Shown here: piece by piece, positions 1 through 14,000 of the stretch
How the letters are laid out: every line of letters begins with the position of its first letter
Numbering within the stretch: the stretch's first letter is position 1
Source: Mytilisepta virgata
Lineage: Eukaryota; Mollusca; Bivalvia; Mytilida; Mytilidae
Assembly (NCBI GenBank): GCA_028015205.1
Contig: CM051520.1
Location: 36,819,528-36,883,527 of the forward strand
DNA length: 64,000 nucleotides
Reading direction: 5' to 3'
The notes under the pieces: generated by a model
Database searches by the model: none
Told to the model about the DNA's origin: nothing
Seen by the model: the letters and a program-made list of their open reading frames with translations, nothing else
Position numbers and translations under genes: made by a program

Positions 1-1365
1 GAACGAATAGACTCCTCGCCGGAATTGAAGTTCAGTGGTCTATTCCCACGGTCAAAATATTTCACGAAAATGGAATTTTGCGATCTCTAGTAAAATTCGT
101 TCAAACTATTTATTTTATAACGAATTTTTAAGTTACTTGTATACAATAGTTTGAGATAACGAGAGTCAAATGTATCTAAGGTATTACTTATCGGTTATTT
201 CCAAGTATTTCCGATTGGAATTTCATGCATTCTTTTATACTTTATATTAAGATAATTCCTAAAAACTTACGTCTGGTGACAAACAGACATAATTCCGCAA
301 ATATCGGGTATATAAATCACATCCATTCTGTATAATAGCTAAAATACTTGTCTAAAAATGCGCTGCGTGAAATCAGCGTGACCAATTCCGTCGTCGTGAA
401 GGAAAAGTTCTATCGGCTGTATTTACAACGTCACAATATCGATGTCCCATCGTTGGTTGATCGAACATGAATCGGTACGCATGACAGAAATATTTTTATG
501 ACGGCAGATTGGTAAAAGTGACACCAGCAGTCACATTTTGGATCCACAGCATATTTCAGCACTTTATTTCAGTAAAACATTTTCTGCTAGGAGAATCCTC
601 GCACAACTGTTGATTTTCTAAACGGTGTATTTGTATATATGTTATAATATACGTGTAGTTTCTAACTATGATCCCATCGAAATTGTAAAATTATCTAAAA
701 AGATTCAAAGTAACATGTATACTCTAGTACTTGATTACAAATATTCAAGGCTTTTGAGCCCTGTACCGAAATTTGAATTCCGATTGCTGATTGCTCATAC
801 TACTTCGAAAAGTTAATGGGTAAGTTAAAATGTTCTAAGGTAGAAATGTAATGCTTGTTCTTGCATTCTCTTAACCATCATAGAGTTGCTTCAGTTTCAA
901 ATTATCATTCAGTGATGAAACAAAATGAAATATTAACTTTCTATTATTATCTCTTTTTTATTTTATTTTTAAATATGGGCGAAATTTATTTGAAAATCTA
1001 TCCACCCCCCCCCCTTTTGCGAAAATTCGATATTTGATTCTGTTCTTTGATGTCATTTTCCATAGGTGTCTTTTGTTCCAAGCCAACTATCCCGTTTTCG
1101 AAGAGCGATATAATTCTCAAGCATAAAAAAGAAGCAATTAAGTCAGACACGCATAAAATAGTTAAAAAATGTAATTGTCAGGTATAAAAAGAGTTTAAAA
1201 CTAATCCGAGTCGTCAGGCCTGGGTGATCCACTGCGTTAGACTTTTTCAATGAGGTCTATATATGTCACAGGATCTTTTTTACTGTATCTACATGTGCGA
1301 CTAGAGCAATAGAAAGTCAAATACCGTGAAAATAAGTTTTGGGTCATGAGATAAAATACATGTTA

Positions 1366-1368
<3 letters not shown>

Positions 1369-1416
<48 letters not shown>
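1369..1416. repeat. (AT)n microsatellite
   Basis: Uninterrupted alternating A and T over about 48 bases, some 550 bp upstream of the POLDIP2 start codon. Confidence 0.95.
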
Positions 1417-1422
<6 letters not shown>

Positions 1423-1605
1423 GTAATTTATATAAAAATTTATAACTTCAAAACGGCTTTAACCCCTAAGCGTGTCTATGAACCCTACCTCTCTTATTCT
1501 TGAGAACAAATAATTGACTTTATCATTAACCTGCAGTTGAAAAATGTTGAAAATACATTTTCGAATGCATAGTTCTGTTATAAGACGGTTTTGGCTTTAC
1601 CCCTT

Positions 1606-1715
1606 TTTGAAATCTAGGCATTTTCGAATTTGCTATTCAACTTTTGGATGGTCGTTTTGGGTTTTCAACATCTTAGGCCTTGAGCACAACTGTATCAAAG
1701 AATTTTAATACTTTT
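1606..1715 (+). repeat. Interspersed repeat, 'gagcacaactg' family, copy 1
   Basis: Shares the word order 'gaatttgct.ttcaac', 'ttcaaca', 'ccttgagcacaactg' and 'tatcaaagaatttta' with 22040-22168. Copy 1 lacks the segment after 'gcacaactg' that is present in copy 2, so it carries an internal deletion. The family looks like one that is common in mussel genomes (from memory, not searched). Confidence 0.6.
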
Positions 1716-1972
1716 TAGTGTGGGCTAAGAGAGACAACTCAAACTGATACATCGCACAATTTACCAAAATTGATTGAAACCCCCTTTCGTCCACACACTT
1801 TGCCTTAGTTTATCAAATTTATTTGGTCATATATAGATCTATGTATATTATAAATATATAAAAATGATATATTTTTCCGTGACTTACAACCGGAATATAT
1901 TGCATCCGTTTCAGTGTTTTGGTACGGTATTATTAAAATAGTTCAGGGTACATAACTCTGTCTGAAATCATT

Positions 1973-2064
1973 ATGAATGTCAAAAAATTTTGTTTTCACG
2001 TTTTACGTATTAGGCCCAAGGCGTACGGGAAATTTACCTGGCGTTCACTGTCATCGGAACCAAG
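1973..2064 (+). CDS. POLDIP2: POLDIP2 exon 1 (presequence)
   Basis: ATG at 1973 opens 30 codons plus 2 nt, ending at the donor AG|GTATAA. The peptide is rich in Arg, Lys, Phe and Ser and ends in SLSSEP before the Arg codon completed in exon 2. The vertebrate protein has a similar Ser/Arg-rich presequence ending before the 'KVLETVG' stretch. It was chosen because it is phase 2, exactly what exon 2 needs. It has less homology support than the other exons. Confidence 0.75.
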
Positions 2065-5000
2065 GTATAATATCGAGTAGTAAGGCAACATACTTTTTTT
2101 TATTTTGTCCCCTTTGAAGTACAAAAATATTAAAAAAAACCATCAGCGCGGCGACATTGGCATATCATGTCATGCACATTGTACTGTAATTATGAAAAAT
2201 ACTGATAGCGTATTCTGTCTCGCCTATTACCCAATCTCACCACTTGCCATTTCCACGCATTGTCATGTACACTGTACTGTAACCATGAAAAATACTGATA
2301 GCATATTCTGTGTCGCCTATTACCCAATCTCACCACTTGGCACTTGCCATTTCTGTAGTATCCATGAAAGTCCGCGAAATTACCTCTTACACATTTGCAC
2401 TTACATTATTACGTTTTCGTTACTACGGCATTCTTTGTATATTATGTTAGTCAGCCATTATTAAAAGTTCTACTACAATTCCTGTGTCTCTTACGATGTT
2501 TCATTGTGAATAATTGCTTTAATCACATCCATGAAAGTCCGCGAAATTACCTCTTACACATTTGCACTTACATTATTACGTTTTCGTTACTACGGCATTC
2601 TTTGTATATTATGTTAGTCAGCCATTATTAAAAGTTCTACTACAATTCCTGTGTCTCTTACGATGTTTCAATTTCCATGCATTGTTTTTAGAATTTTTTT
2701 ACAGAAAGTTATGTTTTACAGTGAAAAATGTGTCTTCATTTCAAACAACAAATATACAATATGTGCCTAAGAGAAAGGGGAGATAGAAAAAAGGTTAAAA
2801 TGTAAATAATTGGATTAAATTTAACAATTTTTAAACATCAAAAGAAATGAAAAATGTCCAGATATATATATACACAATTATTTCAAGAATTGGTCTACTC
2901 AAGAACTAGATGAAGCAGCAATTTGCCCCATCACAATTAAGAAACATGGGCAGAAGACTTCTTCAAGAAGATATTAGATGCCACCAGTACTAGCATGACA
3001 AAAACCAGGATGCAGCAACTATATTGTGGCAAGAGCATTCCCTGCATTATGACAACACGAGGGAAGGGCACACAGTTAAACAGGAAAGGAAATCAACAGA
3101 AACAGAGTACCAGTACAGAAAGAGAAAATCCAAAACAGCATTGATAAAGAAGGAGACAAAAATGACAATAAAACTTTTTTTTTGACAAAGCCAGACAGTA
3201 TTTTAAGAGTTTGTGGTTTACCTATTCATTGATGAAATAGGTTAAATTATTTGAATGTTCTGCATTATTGGTACATGTACATTATTTTTATATTGTTTAC
3301 AAAGTTACAATTAAGCTATCAGAAATAGAATTTTTTGATAATGAAGTTTTATTCTTTAAAAAATATATCATTTCAGTGACTAGGTTTTCAAAATGAATAT
3401 TTATTTTAAAGAGGTTTCACAAGGAAATTCACCTTCGTTTTTGAGAAATAGTAAAATCCTAATTTTATGCTAATACATGAGGTGTAATTGGTCATAAAAA
3501 GTATTGGAAAATAGTTTTCCCTAATACTACAATGTTAGCATGGTTAGTGCTCTGATATTCTCAAGTTACATATTATATTAGGACCTGTCTTTAAGTCATA
3601 ATTTGTAAATTTTGTAAACACTGGATTATTTTTACAGCACTTTGCCCTATCTTATAATTTTTTTAGTCTCTATATTGTTAGTATTTCTATATCCAAATGT
3701 TGCATGAAGGTAGGATAAATGTTGTACAGATAATCAATTTTGTTGTTGCACATTACAACATGTACAATGTGCTTATGTTCATTCATGAGCCGATCATGTA
3801 AGCATAGCTGTAGTTAGTTATAAAGGAACATTTCTTGAGACTATAATCTTTTTTGAAGGGATAAATGTCTAAAGAATTGACAACAAACCAAGCACATTGC
3901 AAAATACTGGTCATTACTAGTTTATACCAGGCCAGTGTTCAGTACTGGTCGAAAGTAGTTAATTAGTATGGGTCAATACTGCAATTGGCCCATTGAAATT
4001 TTCAACAGTTGAACACCACAATCTACCAAATTGTACATAATTAGGTCTTATATACCATGTGGATAGACCATAAAATCCCTGCTCCTTTGCTTAGACTTTG
4101 TCATGATTTTGGGTCACCATATGCATATCCCCTCTATGTACAGTTTTGTTTCAAGGCGCCATTGGTTTCTAGATTAAATATTTCAGGCACAAATCAAAAT
4201 CTTTAGTCACCAGGCCAAATTTCTAGGTGCAAATCACTGACAAACAGAAGAAAATTGCAAAAGTACAATGTATCGGTAATACATTTTTTGAACAGACACA
4301 ATTTTATTATTACCGGTAAACATTCCATATCATACATTACACGATAATTTTTCTCATAATATTCAAATTCGTGTGTGAGCAAAGACAAAGACGATCTAAA
4401 ATCAAGATTTCATAGGTTGGCCTAGTTAAAAATTTGATCACAAAAAATGTTTGAACTTAGAAATGTACCATGGACAAGCAGTACTCTGTTGGGATACCAA
4501 ACTGTGGCCATTTTGAAAATTCTGAAACCTGTAGGCACAACTAGGCATGGCCATATATTTTTGTACCAAGTTTCATTAAATTTGCTTGATCAGTTTTTAT
4601 ATGACCTCAAATATTGGTATGAGCCTGTTGTCAAAGTCTGTAGACATTTAGGTTTTCTGCTCATTTACTTTTGTTCTATTGAACAAATCCTTATAATATT
4701 TTACCACAGTGGTCCCCCATGTGCAATACAGGTTGGGTTGATTTTGGGAAATCTGGTGCCACCAGTTGTTTTTTCTGGGGGTGATTAAGGGATTTTTGAT
4801 AATTTGGTGTAACTTTTTAAATTTCAAATTATTAGCTCACCTTTCCTAAAAGGAAATGTGAGCTTTTGCCATCACTTGGCGTCCGTCGTCGTCGTTAACA
4901 ATTTTTCAAACATCTTCTCCAATAAATCTACTGAATGGATTTGGATAAAACTTAGCATGATTGTTCCTTAGGGTATCCTGCACAAAGTTTATGCTTCGAT

Positions 5001-8000
5001 TTTTGATCCGTCGAAAAACATGGCCACTGTTACTAAAAATAGAACATAGGGGTCAAACTACAGTTTTTCGCAAATATCTCAAAAATCATTAGGTTACGGC
5101 AAATTCTGGCAGGTTGAAAGTGTTCAGCATGATGAGAGCTACCTGTGTGCTGATTTTCGTGAAAATTTGTCAACTGATGTTAGAGTTATTGCCCTTTTTT
5201 GACATTTTTGGCTTTTTTTTGTTATTATTTCAAAAATCTTCTTCTCTGAAACAACTATTAAAAATCAAATGAAACTTGGTAAGATTGTTCCTTAAGGTAT
5301 CCTGCAAAAAGTTAATGCTTGGATTTTTGATTGGTCGAAAAACATGTCCGCCCTTACTAAAAATAGAACATAGGGGTCAAAATGCTGTTTTTTGCTATTT
5401 TTTCCTGAATTATAGAAAGAAAATGAAGATGAAAGCTACTTTCAAGGTAAACATGTTATTCCGAGTTCAATGGTGATGATGAAAGTTTGTTTAGGATCGC
5501 CATTTTTAAAATGGCTGCCATTTTCCTGCCATTTTTTACACTTGCTCGGATTTCAACAATATTTGGTTTTTAAAGTAAACATGGTATCCTTAGTGAATGG
5601 TGATGATGAGATTTTTGGTATGGAGCATCTATGGAAGGTCCTTTAGGAAATTTGCATAAATCTTCCCGGTCCATGAAACAAAATGGCCGTCATGAGCATT
5701 TACATGTTCTGATTGGTCGAAATTTAAAAGTTCTTCTCCAATGAAACCGTAAAGCCAAATGAACTGATTTTTGGTATGGATGATATAAGGAAGGTCCTTT
5801 ACAAAGTTTGCATAACTCATCTTGGTCCGTGAAACAAAATGGCCGCCATGAGCATTTACATGTTCTGACTGGTTGAAATGTAAAACTTCTTCTCCTTACA
5901 AACCGTAAAGCCAAATGAACTGATTTTTGATATAGAACATCTATTGAAGGTCCTTTACAAAATTTGCATAAATCAGCCTGGTCTGTGAAACAAAATGGCT
6001 GCCATGAGCATTTACATGTTCTGATTGGTCAAAAATTAAAACTTCTCCTCTGAAACCGTAAAGCCAAATGAACTGATTTTTGGTATGGAGTATCTATGGA
6101 AGGTCCTTTACAACCTTTGCATAAATCTTTCTAGTCCGTGAAACAAAATTGCCACCAGAAACCTTTATATGTTCTGATCGGTCGAAATTTAAAACTTCTC
6201 CTCTGAAACCGTTTGGCCAATGAACTTATACTTGGTATGAAGCATTTATAGAAGATCATTTACAAAGTTTCCAGAAATCAATCTAGTCTGTCAAATCAAA
6301 AGTTTGTGACTGCCAGGTGAGCGATACAGGCTCAGCCTACTGAGGCTCTTGTTTTTATGACTTGATTTATAATGTTCCTTTATAAAAATGGGAAAACTTG
6401 TGAAAGATGATTTGTTTTAAATGGTTCTCCATAAGAAATAGAATAAAAGTTAATCAAGGCATTTTTGTGTTACTTTTGTCATTGCAAATATAAAAGGGAT
6501 TAAAAGGGCCAAAATTAGCCATTTTGCAGTGTGCCTAAAAATTTTAATTTTTTATAAATTTTAATGAGAATTTTTTCTTTTAATTCATCTTAATGAGTGT
6601 TTCCAGTGGTATGTCCACAGATTTCTTCTATCTTTTACAGATAGAAGGGATTGAAAGGGGCAAAAAAGCAGTGTGCCTTGATACATATATGTAAAATTTT
6701 CTATTTTTAATCCAATTTTAATTGGGATTTTTTCTTTTAATTCACCCTGGTGAATGCTTTCATTAGTATATCAACATTTTTTTTATATCTTTCATTGTTT
6801 TTTGAGATACAAGGGATCAAAGTTAGCAATTTCAGAGGAAACATTAAATTTTTATTTTTCATCCAGTTTCAATGGAGATTTTTTTCTTTTAATTCATCTT
6901 GATGAGTGCTTCAGTAGTACTTAAACATTTTTTTACTATCTTTTTTCATTTTTGAGATAAATTGAGTTAAAGGCACCAAAAAGCAAAATGTTAGGATCGT
7001 ATCATTTGGCTCAGAAGAAGAAAGGAAAATAATAATAATAAAAAATTATAATAACAAGTAATACTGTGTTGGGATGCCAACACAAAAGTCCCTAAAAATG
7101 TAGCCATTTTGAAAATTTTCCATCTCGGAATCACTTTGCCATATCATAATCCAATTGGTTACCAAATCTTTTTGAAATAGAAGTATGTTGAATTTTTCAA
7201 CATTTTGGTGGCCATTTTGAAAATGGCAGATGCATGACAGAAAATTTTTGATGACAGAAATCACTTGTAATATCATAATCCACTTGGAAACCAAATTTTG
7301 TCCGAATCAGAAGAAGTTGAATTTTTCCGCATTTTCGCGGCTATTTTGAAAATTCCAAAACCTTTATATACAACTAGGCTAAATTGGCCACCTATTATTG
7401 TACCAAGTGTCATTAAGATTGCTTGAATGGTTTTTTATATCCACTTCAAACAAGTTCAAGGCTAAGAAGAAAAAGAATAATAATAAAAAAATTTTTAATA
7501 ATAACAAGAAACAGAGCAAAAAAATGAGTCCTACAACTGTTGCTTTGGGGACTTGATAAGAAACCCCAAACGGAGCAAAAACGATTACCAAATTGAATCA
7601 TGTGTTAGCTTATAAATAACTGTTGGTCCGAATTTGTTATGGTCCGACTTTGTTATGATCCGATTTTACAAGACATCAAACGAATTCTTAAGTCTTCATG
7701 GCAACTTAGGTATATGCCAGTTAGAACCTTGCATACTCAAGTAGAAATTGTTAAACTGTACTTGTAGTCCTGTCTAATAATATTTATATTCTATCTCAAG
7801 AAGTTCTTAATTTTTTATAACCTACATGTTGTTTTATTCTATACTTGTAGGGTGGTTGAAATAGGGAATTTTGACACACCAATAGCAAATGGTGGAAGGT
7901 ATGAAATTGGGCAGGTATGGTACAGATACATCAATTATATGTAATTACTCTTCCTTAGGGCAGTTTGCTGAAATTAAGATCCTATGTAAGGTCAGGATAG

Positions 8001-11000
8001 CAAGTGGATCAGGTCAAGGATGTCATTTCTCAAAGATGACCTCGTGGAGTGTAATTTCACATTTACTACATATACTAACCAAAAAAGGCAGCTTATTATT
8101 TGAAAGTTGTATTCATAAAGTCAAGATAAATGTAGATATATAGGTTATCATTATTAATCACTTGATAGAGTTGAGAAGACATGTGCTAGTCTGAATCTTT
8201 TTGATAAATTTTAAATATTTAAATTAAAAAAGATTGCAATTAGATTTTTTTTTGGTTATCGGTTTCAACTGAATGATAAATATCTACGTAGTAGATTTCA
8301 GCTTTAAATTTTCAATAAATTAATCTGGATTTATACTATATTTGTACACTGTAGTGGGATACATTTAAAGCATGTTAAGGGATTTAGATTGAATATAAGA
8401 TTCTATAAATAGATTTCAGACCAGAAGTGATTAGTTTTGATAAAGATATTAAGAAAAAGTGAGAGGTTAAATAGATGCTTATTGCTGAAAAGACAACAGG
8501 TGTATTACATGTGAACCTATCAGGAAGTATAATTTTACTGATATCCAGATGGTCCTAATGATGAAAAATTTCAGTCTGTAGACAAAAATTTGAAAAATTT
8601 AATAAGATTTCCTAGGTAAAGCTCTAAATACTATAATATCCTGGCTGAAAAACTTAAAATCCTCATCAAAACTCACAAATCTCCTGTACACTTTTGTTTT
8701 TAGATATTTTTATTGTGTGTAATTTGTTCACTGATATGTTCTTCAGTAACATGAATGTGATTTTCTCTTAGCAATAATTATGTTTAAACCCATTCTTAAG
8801 GCCATTTTGAATTTGCAGTTGTTGGTTGTTCAATTTTTATTCCTCAATGACGGCCTCACACTATCACTTTAGGATGAAGTGCAGCAATTAAAGCATAGGT
8901 CCTTTCTTTAATCTTTTTTTTTATGTGCAAGTAGGGACTTTGAGTCATCATATCCCTTCTTTCATATATATTTTGTGTTAAAGTCATGCTATTGTAATTA
9001 TATATTTATAAATATTTTAAGATGTATAAAAATGAGTGGTTTAGGATCAGAGGTAAACAGTTAAAGAACACATGCAAGAAATTCTTTGATCTGGAATAAG
9101 AATACACATATATAAGAAAAAAATTGTGATAAATATATTCTTGACGGATCTCTCTGTTTTTTCTCACACTTTGAATTTAAGTGAAATGGACAAAACCAGG
9201 TGGAAGTAGTCAATAAATGGAAGTCAACAAACATTTTACCAAGAATTTCAACGCTTCAGGTCCTCTTTGATTTGCAAGTTTTCTCCGTATTGATGGCTCC
9301 ACTGTGAAATGAGGATGAAGAATGGCAATAAAAGGGCAGTTTCTTTGCTTGGTCTTTTGTCACATGACCATAGGGATTTTATGTCAAAAAATAATTCATC
9401 TTATTCCTTGTTCTTTACATTTTTTGTCAAGATAAGATTGACCTTGATATATAGTTAAGGTTGTTGGCTGTATATAAAACACAAGGTATTAAGATAATTG
9501 ATGCAGGATTTGTTTATGATCTATATGTACATTTTAGACATTTCTCCATCGACTGTTTGATTATCGAGGAGTGATATTGTATCCATGGATTACAAAAGTT
9601 TATGACAGAGATTTAGCTACAAAAACTAATGACAGGTAATATAAAAAAAAAAATATGGTGTAAATACAATTGGGTCAAAATTTATTGCATACTGATATCT
9701 TGATAAAGTGTACATCTTAACAATTTAAAGTAGTCTTATTGGTTAAAATGGCTTTTGTATCAATTTCAGTAGAGTCACATAAATTATTTTTGTTTAATTG
9801 AGGTCAAATATGGAATTTAAGAAATACCTACCTACTTACCTTTCCGTCCTGAGTATGGGTCAGGCTATAGCAAACAAAGAATATTTTAAACTTGGCCTAA
9901 AAACTTTTAGAAACTAAAGTATCTCCAATACATAGCTCATTCTTGGATTTTTTTTTTAGCTTTCCTTTTGTTTATATTAGCATTTTAATCTGCTCTAGGT
10001 ATTATTGGGTTATTATTTCAGCTTCTTGATGAAATTGATGAATATTAAATGTTATAATGTCCCCCCCCCCCCCCCCATAAATAAATTTGGTAAGGGAGAT
10101 ACAGTTGTAACTCACTGTTTGTCATTTGTTTTATTGACAGGTAATGCTACACTTAAATTTTGAAAGTATATTCTCATCCAAATACTGAGTGTGTTTAATA
10201 TACCGGTATTTATTAACGTCTGAAAATGGGATTAGAAGTTTGAATTTTTATAAAAACAAGTTTACCATATTTTTTTTTACTGAGGATTAATAAACATTTA
10301 TTTTAACAAAATTTTCAAGTAGCTTAAATGATAAATCTCTACATAAGAATTATTCATCTTTGAATTGAAAGATGAATACAGGTTCATTGCAACATCATAA
10401 CAGATATTTGAGAAGATAAAAATTGTTTATTGGACAATTTATTTAAGGGAAATACTTTCATCTTTTAATCTTGTGAAGTTTCTTTGAAAGGGGTGAAATA
10501 TTCTAAATGGCAGCCTTCATTACAAAACTTGAGATCACTTGAAAGTAATTTTTGAAAACTTTGAAGGTAAACATGTAATTATAACATTGAATGATGTGTT
10601 GTAAAATTAATTTGGCATTCATTCCTTTTCAGAACCATGAATGACAAAATAGTTGGAGAGACAGATGTGAAGGGTAAAAAACATATGTATTATCAAGTAT
10701 TGATTGATGAAAGAGATGTTTCACATGTTGTGAGTATTTGTGTTGTTTCGTCTCTCATTATATTTCTAATAGAACATTATTAGGATTAAAGCTTTCAGTT
10801 TTCAGTAATTTTCAAACTAGGGATGTAATCCAAATTTTTTTTTACATTTTACATAATTTTTGACCAGTTAGTTTTAATATTTATATTACCAGCGCTAGAC
10901 TATAATATTAGCCATGAGCTAAGTAATATGACATGCCCTCTATTTCTTACCAACTTTTCGAAGAGATCTACTCTTGGCTATATAAAGTCATACTTTATTA

Positions 11001-14000
11001 AATAATAAAGATTTTAATCAACCAGCCTTCTACCACTACAAAACAAACAAAATACATGCCTCTTTTTGGACAGGGTGTGTCTTACAAAATAGGAGATTTG
11101 TGTGCAGTACATGTAATCTATGATATTCATGTACATAAAATGGTCTGTATTATGTAAACCCTGGTTTCTACACCATGTAAACTATTGTTGGTGAAATGAG
11201 GAACCTGAGTGAGATCTTTTCCTAACCAATGTAGTTAAGGGAGATAATTAAATGCTCTCCCTTTTGTCCAGAGGCTAAAAGGGAGACAAATTTATTATCT
11301 CCCTTACCTACATTGGTTAGGAAAAGATAACTCACTCAGGTTCCTCATTAGTGATTACTTGAAATCACAGTTCAATTTTTGCCCTTTTGAATCCTTTTGT
11401 GAAAATATGTCTTAGTTGGCATTATTAAAAATATTTTTTACAGAAAAATTTGAGACTCATGGTGTATGTAGTGATGACTGCCATGTATCTTCATTCTTGT
11501 GGTCTGTATTTTATCTTATCACAGACTGATTTTCTGTGTAGTTGAGGATACATTTCATTTAATGTTTTAGTGTAGATGGTTACAGACTGAGATGACATAT
11601 TTAGAAAACAAAGCCAGTTCAAATTCTTTGATTGCCATACCAGGTAAACTCTTGTTTTTTTTTTTTCTCCGTTATTCTAGATTAATAAGGATTCAAATGG
11701 TTAAATACATGTATCTAAAGAGACATACAGTCCTCAATTTTTTTAAGCTTTATTTTGCTTAGTATTATCTGTATTTAAAACAGATTGTATCTGACTCCCA
11801 TTTTTATTCGACTTACTAAACATGCATTTATGTTACAAATGAAAATGAAAGGATATGCAGTATACATCAATGAGAGAACATTCAGATATATAAATGATCA
11901 TCATATGGTGTCATCAATCCCAATATTACTAGACAGCTAGAAATTAACCCAAAAATAATAGTGTTTAGATCTCAACAAAAATCACACATAAAAACGGCAT
12001 TTCATCTGGAAAACATTTATTAAACAATGAATTGACCAACAGACCAACAATAGAAATACAGATTCCTGGCATGACACTGATAAATACATATTTTGGTGTC
12101 AACTTATCTTGGGTCTGGTTTAAATCTTGAACAAGTGTGTGTAAATAAAAAGGGATGCTGTCCTTTATATGGAGGGCAAATTCTTAAACAAGTTGAAGAT
12201 ACGTACATATTAAATATATTTAATCAGATTCGTATTTGATATTTGTGAGAACATATTTTATACTTTAGCATTTCCAGTTTGATTGCATCTTTGTACACAT
12301 TTAGTTTTTAATCTCTGCTAGTTCAAAGTATGGGGGAGCAGTACCTTTCTTCCACCTGAGTAACATTTTACACAATATTCAGTAAGAAAAACTTTATAAT
12401 GGTATTGAATTGACATTAAAATGATCAGATCAGAGAAAGAAATAAAAAAATCCATTTGAGTAACACTAATCTTTATCTATATACCGGTATATATATCTTG
12501 GAAGTTCATGTCACAATGTCCTATCATATAAATATTCCCTTATCTACCTGATAATCCTAACTTTAACAATGAATGTAGTTTTATTTTCAACAGTTTTGAT
12601 AATTTATTTTACAGCATCAGATTTTGTGGCACATGAAGATGTCTTGCCATTCACAGCTGTAGATAAATATCCCATAGAACATAAAATACTTGATGATTTT
12701 CTTACATATGAGTCTGATCTTAGTAAGTGGAAATATGATATATTTCTGTAAATTACATAATTTTAGCAAAATTGTTTCATTCAGTCCCATTTACAGGGTT
12801 TGGTTATCAATATGATGTAAATTTTTTTATCATATACTTGTTAAAAATAAATCCTTTTTTTACCCTCCGATGAAACTGCAAAAATAGTCGATAAAGTAAT
12901 AATTTTGGTAAGAATACTCAAGCGAGCTGATAAAGCACTTTCAGTGGGCCGATAAAGCAACTTCTGAAATTTATCACATGTCTCTTCACCAATTTTCGGA
13001 AGCTTTATCACATGGCTCTTCCATTATTTCCGGAAAAGTAGCATTAACTGCGGATACTGTAGACAACACAGTCGCATTCATAAATTCTACGAAAAATACA
13101 AACAAAATAAGAAAAACTAAATGCAATTTAAATATCTTGACAAATTGGAAGGAAAAGAATAATGAGTTGAGAAAGTTACTGATTCCTTGCTGAAAAACAC
13201 AGGACTTTATTAAAATCCTATAAATTTCAAGTAACAATAAGGTATGTCCTAAAATTCAAGTTGCATATGGTTCAAACTTTTGGGCACAAAGCTAACAAAA
13301 ATCCAGCACCGTCACATTTGTTTCTGATGACGTCATGTTTTACGTTAACAAAAAAAGTATACACAAAGAAAATGAAAAATATTCTCTCTTAAAATATTTG
13401 AGGCATTTAAGAAGAATAAATGGTAGACTAATAATTGTCACATTCATTCAAAATAAATATTTGACATAATTGAGTGTAAATTTTGAATTTCAAGGCAAAT
13501 TTGCCGCTGATATCTGTTCTTCATATTAGCAATTGTTACTGCTATTGAATTGGAAAAATATTAATTTTTGCCTGCCTTTCCCTTAATAAGTGCAGTGATG
13601 TTGTGGTTCATCTATATTACTGTATAAATGAATATGGGGAAAATGCCAAAGGCTTATTTTAAACCCACAAGACTAATACTAATAAAAAGAGTATACAGTT
13701 GGAAGTACATGTATATGATAAAAAGATTACATGACATTTTCATATCAGATGCTTTATCAGCCCTCGGTCATATATGATCCTTCAAGCCTGGCAGCTCTCC
13801 GGCTGATAAAGCATCTGATATGAAAAGTGCCATGTAATAATCTATATATATCTTGAATAAAGGAAAAATTGGTAGGGGATGGATGATAGGCAATGATGTA
13901 CATGGCATGGGTGATAGGTTGCAGAAAGGCTTGTTATATTACAATACCTCTGTTGGATTTAGGACACACAGACTAAGTTCAAGGATAGTTTGAAAAGAAA

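Larger units (their letters stand above)
1..1972. other. 5' flank of POLDIP2, no gene seen
   Basis: AT-rich non-coding sequence upstream of the first POLDIP2 coding exon. It should hold the 5' UTR and promoter, but I recognise no TATA box, initiator or CpG-rich stretch with confidence. Open frames here are at most about 63 codons and lack coding character. It contains an AT microsatellite and one copy of an interspersed repeat, both listed separately. Confidence 0.5.
2065..7850 (+). other. POLDIP2 intron 1
   Basis: 5.8-kb intron. It holds small tandem duplications (2166-2670), a repeat with homologous blocks at about 4390-4833 and 7040-7560 on either side of element A, and a degenerate 155-bp tandem repeat. 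2671-4390 shows no gene that I can support. Confidence 0.7.
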
